39,826 bases of DNA, taken from the NCBI GenBank assembly GCA_002691385.1, contig NZHT01000028.1:1-39826 (forward strand), written 5' to 3'. A program made the position numbers and the translations under genes. This DNA comes from Flammeovirgaceae bacterium (GTDB lineage Bacteria > Bacteroidota > Bacteroidia > Cytophagales > Cyclobacteriaceae). The notes below the pieces were generated by a model. The model was not told where the DNA came from. It did not search any database and worked only from the letters and a program-made list of their open reading frames with translations. Shown here piece after piece: positions 8,844 through 17,711 of this stretch (its first letter is position 1; each line of letters begins with the position of its first letter).

Positions 8844-9971
8844 ATGAATCTCTTTAAATTTTTTTTTCTTAACGTATTTTATCATTTAACATTTCAAGTC
8901 AATGCTCAGCATGGTCTATTTGATTATCCTCAAGCTATGGAGTTAGTGAGCAAAGGGACTGAAAAGATTTATAAACTCAAAGTAGATTCGGCTAAGTATT
9001 ACATTTTGGAGTTACAAAAATTAATACCTAATCATCCTGTAATCCCTTCAATGGAGGCTTTTTTAATTCAATGGGAACATATACCAATAATAGAGGGAAA
9101 AACATTTATGTTGTTCGAAGCAAAGCTTAGAGAAGCTATTGCAGCATCGGAACATCTTAATCCTTTAGACCCCTACGACGAAGAGGCTGTTTTTTTTGAA
9201 TTGGCGACAAGGGGTTTACTGGCGGAACATTATGCTGAAAAAAATAAGTATTTTGAAGCCATCAGTGAAGCCAATAAAATCTATAGTTTAATTAAAAAAG
9301 GGTTTGATTTGGTTGACGATAATCCAGAGTTTCTATTTACTACGGGATTATATAATTATTTTAGAATTATGTATCCTCAGAAACATCCAATTTTTGCTCC
9401 AGTAGCTATTTTTTTTAAAAAAGGAGATAAAGAGTTGGGACTGAAGCAGATGGTTAATTCAACTGAAAAAGCCATAATTTCTCAGATTGAAGCCTCTATT
9501 TATTTGTCCTATATCTATTTGCGTTATGAACAAACTCCAGAAAAGGCATTTTTTTTACTTCAAAATCTCATCAAAAAATATCCAACAAATTACTATCTTC
9601 TTTCCAAATTCTTGGAATCTGCTTATGCCACGGAGCAATATGACAAAATCATGCCTTGGATGGTCGATACACTGATGAATACAGGCCGAACATATTATAA
9701 GATGGTAGGTCATGTTTTCAGAGCGGCTCATTTTGAATTTGTAGAGAAAGAGGCAAAAGAGGCTTATCTTTATTATGGAATGGGGGTGGGGTTTGGCAAT
9801 GAAATACCAAACCATGGCGAACACTTTAAAAGTATAGCTTATTTGGGACTTGGACGGCTCAGTGAACAATTTGGCAATTTAACTTCAGCTAAATCCTACT
9901 ATAATTTATGTTTGAAGTATGCCGAAAACGAGGATATTGAAAAGGCAGCTTATTTGGGCTTAAACCCATGA
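8844..9971 (+). CDS. Secreted TPR-like protein of unknown function
   Basis: Protein of 375 residues. The first 22 residues are a signal peptide (MNLFKFFFLNVFYHLTFQVNAQ) with the AQ end common in this phylum. The remainder is all-helical in appearance, with repeated tetratricopeptide-like units, for example ASIYLSYIYLRYEQTPEKAFFLLQNLIKKYP and KSIAYLGLGRLSEQFGNLTSAKSYYNLCLKYA. It probably acts in the periplasm or at the surface as a protein-binding scaffold; no enzyme motif is visible. I chose ATG 8844 over an upstream TTG. Its TGA overlaps the ATG of the decayed yigZ gene (ATGA), so the two were once an operon. Confidence 0.75.
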   Translation: MNLFKFFFLNVFYHLTFQVNAQHGLFDYPQAMELVSKGTEKIYKLKVDSAKYYILELQKLIPNHPVIPSMEAFLIQWEHIPIIEGKTFMLFEAKLREAIAASEHLNPLDPYDEEAVFFELATRGLLAEHYAEKNKYFEAISEANKIYSLIKKGFDLVDDNPEFLFTTGLYNYFRIMYPQKHPIFAPVAIFFKKGDKELGLKQMVNSTEKAIISQIEASIYLSYIYLRYEQTPEKAFFLLQNLIKKYPTNYYLLSKFLESAYATEQYDKIMPWMVDTLMNTGRTYYKMVGHVFRAAHFEFVEKEAKEAYLYYGMGVGFGNEIPNHGEHFKSIAYLGLGRLSEQFGNLTSAKSYYNLCLKYAENEDIEKAAYLGLNP

Positions 9972-10555
9972 AATATTTGTTAATTTTTAATCAAGGTGAA
10001 GGGTTGTACAAAGAGAAGTAGGTTTTTGAGTTTTACTTTCCGATTACTTATGCTGACTAAGTTAAAGAACTTATATAAAGAATGAAGAAGCTTCGTTTTG
10101 GGCCCATCATTATTGTTAAGCTTACACTTATAGTTTAGATAAACCAATTTTTGGGATTCACGATGATGGTGAACCCAAGTATAACCCAGTAGATTCTATT
10201 TTGGGTCAGTAAAGTCTTTTAATGTATCTAATGCTTTAGTGCTTGTTGTGTGCTATTTTGAAGGAAATAAATTGGGTACAGGGACTTGTCAAATGCTTAT
10301 AGACAAGTAGCTATTGTAGTCCTAAGGGGGGCTATATTGATGCCTTATATTGAAAATAAACGATTTAAAGTTTTTTACGAATGCTATCAAACTAAATTAC
10401 TGTCGAGTTTATTTAGGGATTATGACACTCAGATTATAGAAGATAAGTATTCGCAAAAATGCTGGATGCTGCTAGATGTGAAAAAGGAACAAGTTGTAGC
10501 ATTTGGGGATCGCTTACGACGTAATGAATTTCTATTAAACAATGGCATCAAATAA
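9968..10555 (+). pseudogene. yigZ: Decayed YigZ/IMPACT-family (UPF0029) gene
   Basis: No frame is open across this stretch, yet joined pieces read as one YigZ/IMPACT protein. From ATG 9968: GEGLYKEK, stop TAG 10019, VFEFYFPITYAD, stop TAA 10058, VKELI, stop TAA 10076, RMKK. A frame change near 10085 gives EEASFWAHHYC, stop TAA 10117, then AYTYSLDKPIFGIHDDGEPKY. A shift near 10210 gives VKSFNVSNALVLVVCYFEGN, and a third near 10285 gives AYRQVAIVVLRGAILMPYIE and an open C-terminal part to 10555. HHCYAY, NDDGEP, TNVLVVVVRYFGGTKLG and the C-terminal DUF1949-like region are the family landmarks being matched. The total of 196 codons equals the normal family length. Four stops and three shifts rule out a single sequencing error. 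The family is linked to stress response and translation control. Confidence 0.8.
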
Positions 10556-10892
10556 GTGAGTCGCTGAGTTGTATGTAGTCTTCTCTTGCTGGGGTAAAGG
10601 TATCGATAACGAAACATGGTTTCAGTGCTTTCCCAGAGTGAAGCTCATTGGGATCAATGACCACGAGATCTCCAGAACTTAACACTCTTGTTACTCCCCC
10701 AATAGACAATTCTAGTTCACCAGAAACTACGTGCGTGGTTTGAGTATTTATATGTTTATGCAATGGTAATATGGAATCTTTATCTATTTCCCAATATGCG
10801 ATTGTTAAGTCAGGGGTATGTACCATCCGACCTTTGAATCCAGCTATAGGGGAGATTGCTTTTATTTTCTCAATATTGTAGATTTGTATCAC
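10548..10892 (-). CDS. Cupin-domain protein
   Basis: Small single-domain cupin of 114 residues. The two conserved cupin motifs are visible: LPLHKHINTQTTHVVSGELEL (His45 and His47 as metal ligands) and GDLVVIDPNELHSG (His85). The acidic ligand usually found between them is replaced by a TQTT stretch. Such one-domain cupins may be enzymes or small-molecule binding proteins; the substrate is unknown. The start lies 4 bp after the stop of the exonuclease gene, so it is third in the nhaC operon. Its 3' end overlaps the yigZ pseudogene by 8 bp on the opposite strand. Confidence 0.85.
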   Translation of the reverse strand: MIQIYNIEKIKAISPIAGFKGRMVHTPDLTIAYWEIDKDSILPLHKHINTQTTHVVSGELELSIGGVTRVLSSGDLVVIDPNELHSGKALKPCFVIDTFTPAREDYIQLSDSLI

Positions 10893-10896
10893 TTAG

Positions 10897-11481
10897 TTAA
10901 ATATATCCTTTTTTCAGTAATAAGACATACATTTCATAGCAAACCCAGGCATCAGTAGCAGCATAATCCTTTTGACCTTGAGTAAGCACTTCATTTTCCC
11001 AATTTGAAACTTGCTGATTTTTTGAAACGCGTTTCTCAAGAAGTATACCAACTAGGTTTCTCACACCAATTTTTTCAACTCCAAGGGTCGGCATCAAATT
11101 ATTTAAGTCTATACAGTTATTTTCTTTAAAAGTTCGAATTCGTTTAAGTTCAACAAAATCATCGCGCATACCTACTCCAATCTTCGCAATCCTATCAGAT
11201 TCAAGAAGATTTATAAGATCGTCATGAAGACCTATTTTATTGATTCGAAATAAAAAGACTTCTTTAGCTGTACTTAATTGAACCAAGGCAGTTGGATGGT
11301 ATTGTCCTTTTTTAAAAGTAGGTTTTTTTTCTGTATCAAAACCTATTATTTCTTGAACTCTTAATTTTTTGATCGCCTGAAACATTTCTTTATGGTTATC
11401 GATCAAGTGAATTTGGCCTTCAAACTTGATGATGGGAAGTTGTGTGATTGCCTCTTTGGTTATCGATCTCGGAAAGGTCAT
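10897..11481 (-). CDS. DEDDy-type 3'-5' exonuclease (RNase D-like)
   Basis: Protein of 194 residues with a single DnaQ/RNase D-type exonuclease domain. Motif I is IIGFDTEKKPTF (Asp49, Glu51), motif II is GVGMRDDFVELK (Asp107 or Asp108), and motif III is YAATDAW (Tyr173, Asp177), so the DEDDy set is complete. There is no HRDC domain, so it is shorter than RNase D; it resembles stand-alone 3'-5' exonuclease domain proteins acting on RNA or DNA. The substrate is not known. Its ATG overlaps the nhaC stop in an ATGA, showing coupling to an antiporter, which has no obvious functional reason. Confidence 0.9.
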   Translation of the reverse strand: MTFPRSITKEAITQLPIIKFEGQIHLIDNHKEMFQAIKKLRVQEIIGFDTEKKPTFKKGQYHPTALVQLSTAKEVFLFRINKIGLHDDLINLLESDRIAKIGVGMRDDFVELKRIRTFKENNCIDLNNLMPTLGVEKIGVRNLVGILLEKRVSKNQQVSNWENEVLTQGQKDYAATDAWVCYEMYVLLLKKGYI

Positions 11482-12923
11482 AGTGATAGATCTAATGTAG
11501 TTAATTTTCTAAGTTTAATATTTGCATAGGCAAAAAGGATACTCATAAAAGGGCTTATTATATTGAAAAAGCAAAAGGGTAGATAGGTCAATGTGGCTAC
11601 ACCCAAGACATTGGCATGGTAAGCACCACAGGTATTCCAAGGCACCAGTACGCTAGTAACGGTACCTGAATCTTCCAAGGTACGGCTTAAATTTTCTGGA
11701 GCCAATCCCTTCTTTTTATAAGTGTCCGCATACATGCGACCAGGAATTACAATGGCTAAATATTGATCAGATGCCGTTATATTGAAAAAAACACAAGTTC
11801 CGACGGTAGAGGCGACTAAAGATCCAATGGAACTGACCAAGGTTAGCAGTGTTTCTGCAATTTTTTTGAGAAAACCTGCCTTTTCCATTACACCACCAAA
11901 AACCATAGCGGAGAGAATGAGCCATATGGTACCAAGCATACCCGACATACCTTTTGAGGTCAAAAGTTCAGTGACCATTTTATTACTGGTCTCAATAGAC
12001 ATACTTCCATAAAGTGCTTTCATAATACCTATATACATAGCACGCACATCTGTGCCACCACCTATTTCTGCCACCATATTAGGTTGAAAGATTAAGGCAA
12101 AAATAGCCCCTAGTAATGCTCCAGAAAGTAATGCAGGCAATGCATTTACTTTTTTGACAATTAAAAAAATAACTGTTAACGGGACTAAAAAGAGCCAACT
12201 ATTGATTTCAAATTTTTCATTGATTGCATTAAGGATTAAGTCGGTTTGTGTAGTTTCAAGTCGACCTTCAAATCTTAATCCGATGGTCAGAAAGATAACA
12301 AGGGTAATTGTTATAGAAGGAACCGTAGTGTAAAACATGTACTTGATGTGTGTAAAAAGATCACTTCCCGCCATGGCTGGAGCCAAGTTGGTCGTATCTG
12401 ATAATGGAGACATCTTATCACCAAAATAAGCTCCCGATAATACGGATCCTGCAATCATTCCTTCTTGAATACCCATGGCTTTACCTATACCTATCAAAGC
12501 GATACCAACTGTAGCTGCGGTTGTCCAACTGCTGCCCGTCGCCATTGAAACGATGATGCATACAAAACAGGCTGCAAAAAGGAATATATTTGGATTTAAT
12601 ATTTGAAGGCCATAATAAATCATAGCAGGTACGACGCCACTGAGCAACCAGGTACCTGTGAGTGCACCAATCATTAGTAGTATGAGCATTGAGCTCATGG
12701 CTGAGCTAATACTTTTAACAATCCCGGAACGTAAATCAAGCCACTTATAACCATTTTTGCTAGCTACAATAGCCGTAACGGCTGCGGAAAGAATCAATAT
12801 AATTTGGTTAGATCCGTCTAATGCACTGTCTCCAAATATAAAGACATTTATAGAGATAAAAAGAACTAAAAATATAACAGGTATAAAAGCTTGGGTAATG
12901 GTTGGATTTCTAGGTTGAGACAT
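11478..12923 (-). CDS. nhaC: Na+/H+ antiporter NhaC
   Basis: Inner-membrane antiporter of 481 residues with about 11-12 hydrophobic helices. NhaC-type landmarks are visible: MATGSSWTTAATVGIALIGI, GAYFGDKMSPLSDTTNLAPA and LEDSGTVTSVLVPWNTCGAY, where charged or polar residues interrupt helices. Some members exchange malate/lactate rather than only ions, so the exact substrate is inferred. It is first of a three-gene minus-strand operon with the exonuclease and cupin genes. No TAnnTTTG box was found close upstream. Confidence 0.92.
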   Translation of the reverse strand: MSQPRNPTITQAFIPVIFLVLFISINVFIFGDSALDGSNQIILILSAAVTAIVASKNGYKWLDLRSGIVKSISSAMSSMLILLMIGALTGTWLLSGVVPAMIYYGLQILNPNIFLFAACFVCIIVSMATGSSWTTAATVGIALIGIGKAMGIQEGMIAGSVLSGAYFGDKMSPLSDTTNLAPAMAGSDLFTHIKYMFYTTVPSITITLVIFLTIGLRFEGRLETTQTDLILNAINEKFEINSWLFLVPLTVIFLIVKKVNALPALLSGALLGAIFALIFQPNMVAEIGGGTDVRAMYIGIMKALYGSMSIETSNKMVTELLTSKGMSGMLGTIWLILSAMVFGGVMEKAGFLKKIAETLLTLVSSIGSLVASTVGTCVFFNITASDQYLAIVIPGRMYADTYKKKGLAPENLSRTLEDSGTVTSVLVPWNTCGAYHANVLGVATLTYLPFCFFNIISPFMSILFAYANIKLRKLTTLDLSL

Positions 12924-12948
12924 ATGTCAGATTTGATTAGCTCACAAA

Positions 12949-13098
12949 TTAATGAAAATCCTTAAAATAATAGTCTAAATGGATCATTACTAGTATTATA
13001 AAAGCTCTATTGAGTTCTTTTTTAGGTTGAGGATTACTCTTGGTGAGCTGATAATATTTTTCAGGAAGAGTAATTGGTCGATTTTTTGATTTAGGCAT
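12949..13098 (-). CDS. Possible small protein, 49 aa
   Basis: In the 306-bp gap between pcrA and nhaC, an ATG at 13098 opens 49 codons to TAA at 12949. The product MPKSKNRPITLPEKYYQLTK continues with a basic, proline-containing part and then RAFIILVMIHLDYYFKDFH. Its amino-acid make-up is balanced rather than the Ile/Lys/Asn/Phe mix expected from random AT-rich sequence. I recognise no family. The rest of the gap (13099-13229) shows nothing. It is a candidate only. Confidence 0.35.
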   Translation of the reverse strand: MPKSKNRPITLPEKYYQLTKSNPQPKKELNRAFIILVMIHLDYYFKDFH

Positions 13099-13229
13099 GT
13101 ATGTCCATCATTCTTTAACTTGAATATGTTGATTTTTTTTCAAATAGGATATATTTCGCAAGTGAGATGCAGATACACAATTTTAAACCTTTGGAATACT
13201 TATTTATATCTTTTTTATCCTGCTAATTG

Positions 13230-15491
13230 CTAGACAATACGGAGTTTAGCGAAGGACAGCAACAATGTTTTTTGACCGTGCACATCAAAATCAATATTGG
13301 CTTTTTTGCTTGTTCCGTTTTTCTCAACGTCGATGACTTTTCCAAATCCAAATTTGGGATGTTCGACTTTCATACCCTCGGCAAGATCAGAGACATCACT
13401 CGGTTTGAAATCGGCAGACGGTTTGTGGGCGAGTATTTTTTTTTCTTTTCCGGGATATTTGTTTAAGTTTTGCTTGATAAAGTTGTGAGCATACTGTGGG
13501 TTCGAATTGGCAATGATTGTATCACTTACGAATTTTCTGTTGATATGGATGAGATTGGGATCAATTTCTTGAAGGAAACGACTTGGTTCACAACTTTTTA
13601 ACCTTCCATACCGGTACCGGTTTAAGGCATAGCTCAGGTGGAGTTTTTTTTCTGCTCTGGTTATGGCAACGTAAAAAAGGCGACGCTCTTCTTCAAGATC
13701 AGCCCGATTGTTCAACATCATTTGAGAGGGGAAAAGTTCTTCTTCTAGACCCAAGATATAGACATAAGGGAATTCTAGACCTTTTGCCATATGTATGGTC
13801 ATTAAAGTTACTGTATCCTCATTATTTTTGTTACGATCTTCATCAGTCAATAGGGCGACATCCTGAAGAAAAGAGGTAAGAGATTTGTCTTCTCGCTCTT
13901 GGTCATCTACGAATTCTTTGATAGCATTGAGTAATTCCTGGATATTTTCAAACCGACTTAGTCCTTCTACGGTCTTATCATCATAGAGTTCTTTAAGTAA
14001 CCCAGAATTTTTTGCGATAATGGAGGCAGCCTCATATCCATCTTTGTTTTTGATGGCTATTTTGAAATTTTTGATTAAATTCACAAATGTTTCAATTTGG
14101 TTGGCGGATCGGCCTCCCAATAATTCTTGAGCATGATTGAGAATATCCCAGATATCTGCTCCTTGCTCTTCTGCCGCCACAAATAGCTTCTCAACCGTTC
14201 CAGGTCCTATGCCACGTTTGGGTAGGTTAATGATTCTCCTCAATGCGGTTTCATCATTGTGATTGATTATGAAACGGATATAAGCTATCAAATCTTTTAT
14301 TTCTCTCCTTTGATAGAAAGAGACGCCTCCTACAACCCGGTATTTTATATTCATCTTTCTTAAAGCTTCTTCCATAGCTCTGGACTGGCTATTGGTTCGA
14401 TATAAAATAGCAAAATGTATATTTAATGCATGATTTTGCATCTTTGTTTCAAAAATAGAGGAAGCAACCAATTTACCTTCTTCATTGTCGGAGGCTGATT
14501 TAATGACTTCAATCAATTCACCTGATTCATTTTTAGTCCATACATCCTTTTTGAGTTGGGCTGTATTTTTATCAATCAATGAGTTGGCAGCTTGGACAAT
14601 ATTTTTTGTAGAACGGTAATTTTGTTCGAGCTTGATTAGCTTGAGGTCTGGAAAATCCCTTTCAAAGTTTAAAATGTTTTGAATATCTGCCCCACGAAAG
14701 GCATAAATACTTTGAGCGTCATCACCGACCACACATATATTTTGTCTTACAGCACCCAACTTTTTAGCAATCATGTATTGTGAAATATTGGTATCCTGAA
14801 ATTCATCAATCATTACATAGTGAAAGCGTTGTTGGTATTTATTGAGAACATCAAGATGTTCTTTAAATAAGACATTGGTATTGAACAATAAATCATCAAA
14901 ATCCATGGCATCGGCTTTGAAACATCTTAGGGCATAAATGCGATAAATACGACCCATTTCAGGCCGACCATTGAGTTCATCATCTGATTTATAAATGGGA
15001 TTTTCATTGTACTCCTTCCAGCTAATTAATCTGTTTTTAGCACTAGAAATTCTATTGTAAATCAAATTGGCTTTATAGAGTTTATCATCGAGATTTAGAC
15101 TCTTGACAATGGCTTTGATTAGTGATTTAGAATCTTCTGTGTCATAAATGGCGAAGTTGGTTGTGTAACCTAGGTGTGTAGCTTCTGTTCTTAAAATGCG
15201 AGCAAAAACAGCATGAAAAGTACCCATCCAGATATTTCGTGCCTCTAGACCGATCAATTTTTCAATACGATTTCGCATCTCTTTAGATGCTTTATTGGTA
15301 AAAGTTAAGGATAAAATATTGAAAGGATCTACATTAAAATGATCTATTAGGTAAGCGATTCGGGTAGTAAGTACCCTTGTTTTACCTGACCCAGCTCCGG
15401 CAATAATCATCGTAGGGCCTTTAACATTGATTACCCCTTCATGTTGTGAAGGATTAAGGTCATTTAAGTAGGAATATTCTCCAGGTGACAT
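13230..15491 (-). CDS. pcrA: UvrD/PcrA-type superfamily 1 DNA helicase
   Basis: ATP-dependent 3'-5' DNA helicase of 753 residues for repair and clearing of replication forks. Q-motif region LNPSQHEGV, Walker A AGAGSGKT (31-38), motif Ia TFTNKAS, motif II DEFQD (229-233), motif III GDDAQSIYAFRGA (256-268), motif IV QNYRS (290-294), motif V VTLMTIHMAKGLEFPYV and motif VI VAITRAEKKL are all present. The last 50 residues (HPKFGFGKVIDVEKNG onward) form the Tudor-like PcrA tail that binds RNA polymerase in other bacteria. The ATG is 4 nt from a -7 box. It is transcribed alone or with the small ORF downstream. Confidence 0.96.
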   Translation of the reverse strand: MSPGEYSYLNDLNPSQHEGVINVKGPTMIIAGAGSGKTRVLTTRIAYLIDHFNVDPFNILSLTFTNKASKEMRNRIEKLIGLEARNIWMGTFHAVFARILRTEATHLGYTTNFAIYDTEDSKSLIKAIVKSLNLDDKLYKANLIYNRISSAKNRLISWKEYNENPIYKSDDELNGRPEMGRIYRIYALRCFKADAMDFDDLLFNTNVLFKEHLDVLNKYQQRFHYVMIDEFQDTNISQYMIAKKLGAVRQNICVVGDDAQSIYAFRGADIQNILNFERDFPDLKLIKLEQNYRSTKNIVQAANSLIDKNTAQLKKDVWTKNESGELIEVIKSASDNEEGKLVASSIFETKMQNHALNIHFAILYRTNSQSRAMEEALRKMNIKYRVVGGVSFYQRREIKDLIAYIRFIINHNDETALRRIINLPKRGIGPGTVEKLFVAAEEQGADIWDILNHAQELLGGRSANQIETFVNLIKNFKIAIKNKDGYEAASIIAKNSGLLKELYDDKTVEGLSRFENIQELLNAIKEFVDDQEREDKSLTSFLQDVALLTDEDRNKNNEDTVTLMTIHMAKGLEFPYVYILGLEEELFPSQMMLNNRADLEEERRLFYVAITRAEKKLHLSYALNRYRYGRLKSCEPSRFLQEIDPNLIHINRKFVSDTIIANSNPQYAHNFIKQNLNKYPGKEKKILAHKPSADFKPSDVSDLAEGMKVEHPKFGFGKVIDVEKNGTSKKANIDFDVHGQKTLLLSFAKLRIV

Positions 15492-15495
15492 GATG

Positions 15496-15503
15496 CAAAA
15501 CTA
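15496..15503 (-). promoter_or_regulatory. -7 promoter element of pcrA, near-leaderless
   Basis: The minus strand reads TAGTTTTG, matching TAnnTTTG, and ends 4 nt before the pcrA ATG. No TTG was found at a 17-19 nt spacing upstream. Confidence 0.5.
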
Positions 15504-15649
15504 AGCTATACAATGTTTTCATCCTTGTTGATTACAATAAAAGATCACCATTTAAATATTCGAAAAGAAGAGATCGATTTCTATAAGATGAGGTTTAAAT
15601 TTTTCAAAAGGTTAATGGCTTGGTTAGATAATTTACTCAGTGAAATGAA

Positions 15650-15657
15650 TAAATTTG
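15650..15657 (+). promoter_or_regulatory. -7 promoter element of the sulfotransferase-like gene, near-leaderless
   Basis: TAAATTTG matches TAnnTTTG and ends 4 nt before the ATG at 15662. The nearest upstream TTG (15620-15622) is 27 nt away, longer than the usual spacing. Confidence 0.45.
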
Positions 15658-15661
15658 CATA

Positions 15662-16483
15662 ATGAGTGAACCAGAGATTTATTTTCATGTCGGATTGGGG
15701 AAAGTTGCTTCAACTTATCTGCAAAATAAGGTATTTAATAATCTTGAGGGGATTTATTATATTCCAAAAAATAAGTACCGAAAGAGTATAGATATTATCA
15801 AAAAAAATGGTCCTAAAAAGTACTTAGTGACTTGTGAAATGGACAGACAGTTTAATGATGAAGTAGCACGATTTACATCACATTTTTCTAATGTTAAAAT
15901 AATTATTTTATTTAGAGAACATGGGGAATGGATTGCTTCTCAGTATCGTAGATATGTTAAGAATGGTGGGTACCATGGCTTTGAAAAATTCTTTAGCTTA
16001 GATTCTCATCAGGAGGGTTTGTGGGACAAAAAGCATTTGAATTTTTATTCAAAACTAGAAATTATTGAAAAATACACCCAACAAAAACCATTAGTATTGT
16101 TTCATAATGAACTAAAAAAGGATCCTTGGGCATTTTTTGATAAAATTTCACAATTTACGGACACAGGTTATAATAAGGAAAAGATCTCCTTGGGTAAGGT
16201 GCATCCCTCTTATACAGAAAAGCAATTATTGGTGCTCAGATATTTTTGTCAAAATTACGTCGGATATATTCCTCGAGGAAGGAGAAATAGAGTATTGAAT
16301 TGGTTACTATTTAGACCTTGGTGGGTATTTTTTCATTTGGTCATGTATGCCGCCGTACTTTTCCCCAAGGCTTTGGTACCTAAAGGCCCACTAATAACAT
16401 CTGGCTATCTCAATCAAGTCAATGATTTATTTATTGATGATTGGGAAAAAATCAATGATTATGCTCAGAAAAATAATCCTTAA
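15662..16483 (+). CDS. Sulfotransferase-like protein
   Basis: Protein of 273 residues. The N-terminal HVGLGKVASTYLQNKVF (about 9-25) has the form of the PAPS 5'-phosphosulfate loop, and VKIIILFREHGEWIASQYRRYV (about 78-99) that of the 3'-phosphate site (Arg-x(7)-Ser). Such enzymes move sulfate from PAPS to sugars, lipids or other acceptors; the acceptor here is unknown. A hydrophobic stretch near 213-240 (FRPWWVFFHLVMYAAVLFPK) may touch or cross the membrane, which is unusual for the family. It stands alone and converges on the DAHP synthase gene with a 2-bp gap. No PAPS synthesis genes are in the window. Confidence 0.75.
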   Translation: MSEPEIYFHVGLGKVASTYLQNKVFNNLEGIYYIPKNKYRKSIDIIKKNGPKKYLVTCEMDRQFNDEVARFTSHFSNVKIIILFREHGEWIASQYRRYVKNGGYHGFEKFFSLDSHQEGLWDKKHLNFYSKLEIIEKYTQQKPLVLFHNELKKDPWAFFDKISQFTDTGYNKEKISLGKVHPSYTEKQLLVLRYFCQNYVGYIPRGRRNRVLNWLLFRPWWVFFHLVMYAAVLFPKALVPKGPLITSGYLNQVNDLFIDDWEKINDYAQKNNP

Positions 16484-16485
16484 TT

Positions 16486-17529
16486 CTAGGCAAATACGGT
16501 TCTATTTTTTATTTCCCATATAGCCTCAATGTCAGTAATTAGTTGTTTCAAAACGTGGGGTTTAATAGATTGCTTTGGATCATCTCCAATGCCTCTCTGT
16601 GGATCTAAATGACTCTCAATAATCACACCATCAGCTCCATATGCAATAGCTGCCAATGCTGCCGAAGGCACATACTTGGCCCTACCTACAGAGTGACAAG
16701 GATCTACGATCACAGGTGCCCAAGTTTTTTCCTTAAGCAAGGGTGTGATTGATTCATCTGGATAATTTCGATAACCATCCATGGTTGGATTGGTTCCCCT
16801 TGGGCAAAGCATAATATCTGGATTTCCAGCAGCTGCAATGTATTCTGCTGCTGCAATGAATTCGTTGACAGGACCCATACCCATAGATCTTTTCAATAAT
16901 ACCGCAATTTTCTTGCTTTGAGTCATCTGACCAATACTGTTAAGTAATGAATAATTCAAAGCATTTCTCGCCCCAACTTGTAAAATGTCAACTCCAGCCT
17001 CTACGGCGATCCTTAATTGATGTTCATTCATAACTTCAGTATCAACAGGTAGACCTGTTTGAGATCGAGCTTCCATAAGTATTTTTACTGATTTATCATC
17101 TCCCTGAAAAGAATAGGGCATAGTTCGAGGCTTCCAAACACCACCACGTATGGCCTTTGCACCTGCTTCTTTTGCCGCATGAGCAGATTCAATAAATAAA
17201 TTTGGATTTTTAGGATCAATGGTACAATGTCCTGCAATGACAAAAGGGCCTTCACCAACTACATGATTTCCAAGAACTATTTTGTGTTGTGCCAGTTCAG
17301 AACTGCTATCCATTAATTTAAATGGAGAATCTACGGCATCAAAACGATCTATAAAATCAAGTCCTAATATTCTATTTACCATTACAGTTTTCCTTTCTTC
17401 ACCTAAGACGGCGTAAACGCTTCTATGATGGCCTACAATTGCTTGCAGTTTACAATCATATTCCTCTACGATTGCGGTGACAGTTGAAAGTTGTTCAATA
17501 GTTAATTTGGGTTCTTTTGGAATGATCAT
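16486..17529 (-). CDS. aroF: 3-deoxy-7-phosphoheptulonate (DAHP) synthase
   Basis: First enzyme of the shikimate pathway: phosphoenolpyruvate plus erythrose 4-phosphate to DAHP, 347 residues. Residues about 1-75 look like the ferredoxin-like regulatory domain of Thermotoga-type (class I-beta) enzymes, which binds aromatic amino acids for feedback control. The TIM-barrel core has AGHCTID (Cys102, metal ligand), GGVWKPRTMPYSFQG, LLKRSMG, CPRGTNP, IVDPCHSVGRA and IESHLDP. No chorismate mutase domain is fused. Feedback regulation is inferred from the domain. It is a single gene behind its own -7 box. Confidence 0.95.
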   Translation of the reverse strand: MIIPKEPKLTIEQLSTVTAIVEEYDCKLQAIVGHHRSVYAVLGEERKTVMVNRILGLDFIDRFDAVDSPFKLMDSSSELAQHKIVLGNHVVGEGPFVIAGHCTIDPKNPNLFIESAHAAKEAGAKAIRGGVWKPRTMPYSFQGDDKSVKILMEARSQTGLPVDTEVMNEHQLRIAVEAGVDILQVGARNALNYSLLNSIGQMTQSKKIAVLLKRSMGMGPVNEFIAAAEYIAAAGNPDIMLCPRGTNPTMDGYRNYPDESITPLLKEKTWAPVIVDPCHSVGRAKYVPSAALAAIAYGADGVIIESHLDPQRGIGDDPKQSIKPHVLKQLITDIEAIWEIKNRTVFA

Positions 17530-17548
17530 ATCATCTACATAAAAAATG

Positions 17549-17556
17549 CAAACCTA
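17549..17556 (-). promoter_or_regulatory. -7 promoter element of aroF
   Basis: The minus strand reads TAGGTTTG, matching TAnnTTTG, 19 nt before the aroF ATG, so the leader would be about 15 nt. No -33 TTG was found. Confidence 0.4.
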
Positions 17557-17699
17557 ATATGATCTATTGATTTAGATTCTTTTTTTTTATTTTTTATTTG
17601 TTTCTTGAATGAAATTTTTTGATTAAACAAAATTTTGTGTTTGATGTTGTCACACAATAAAAAATCATTTTTTTTAACACTAAAAAACCACAATGAAGT

Positions 17700-17707
17700 T
17701 AAATTTG
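17700..17707 (+). promoter_or_regulatory. -7 promoter element of the OsmC-family gene, near-leaderless
   Basis: TAAATTTG matches TAnnTTTG and ends 4 nt before the ATG at 17712. It shares the intergenic region with the aroF promoter on the other strand. Confidence 0.5.
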
Positions 17708-17711
17708 AATT

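Noticed and set aside
8649-8885. Minus-strand frame of 78 residues before the TPR-like gene
   Set aside because: Lysine/asparagine-rich without domain features, overlaps the signal peptide of the accepted gene on the other strand, and looks like AT-rich background.
10286-10555. Apparent 89-residue hypothetical gene
   Set aside because: It is the still-open C-terminal end of the yigZ pseudogene; upstream coding remnants continue in other frames.
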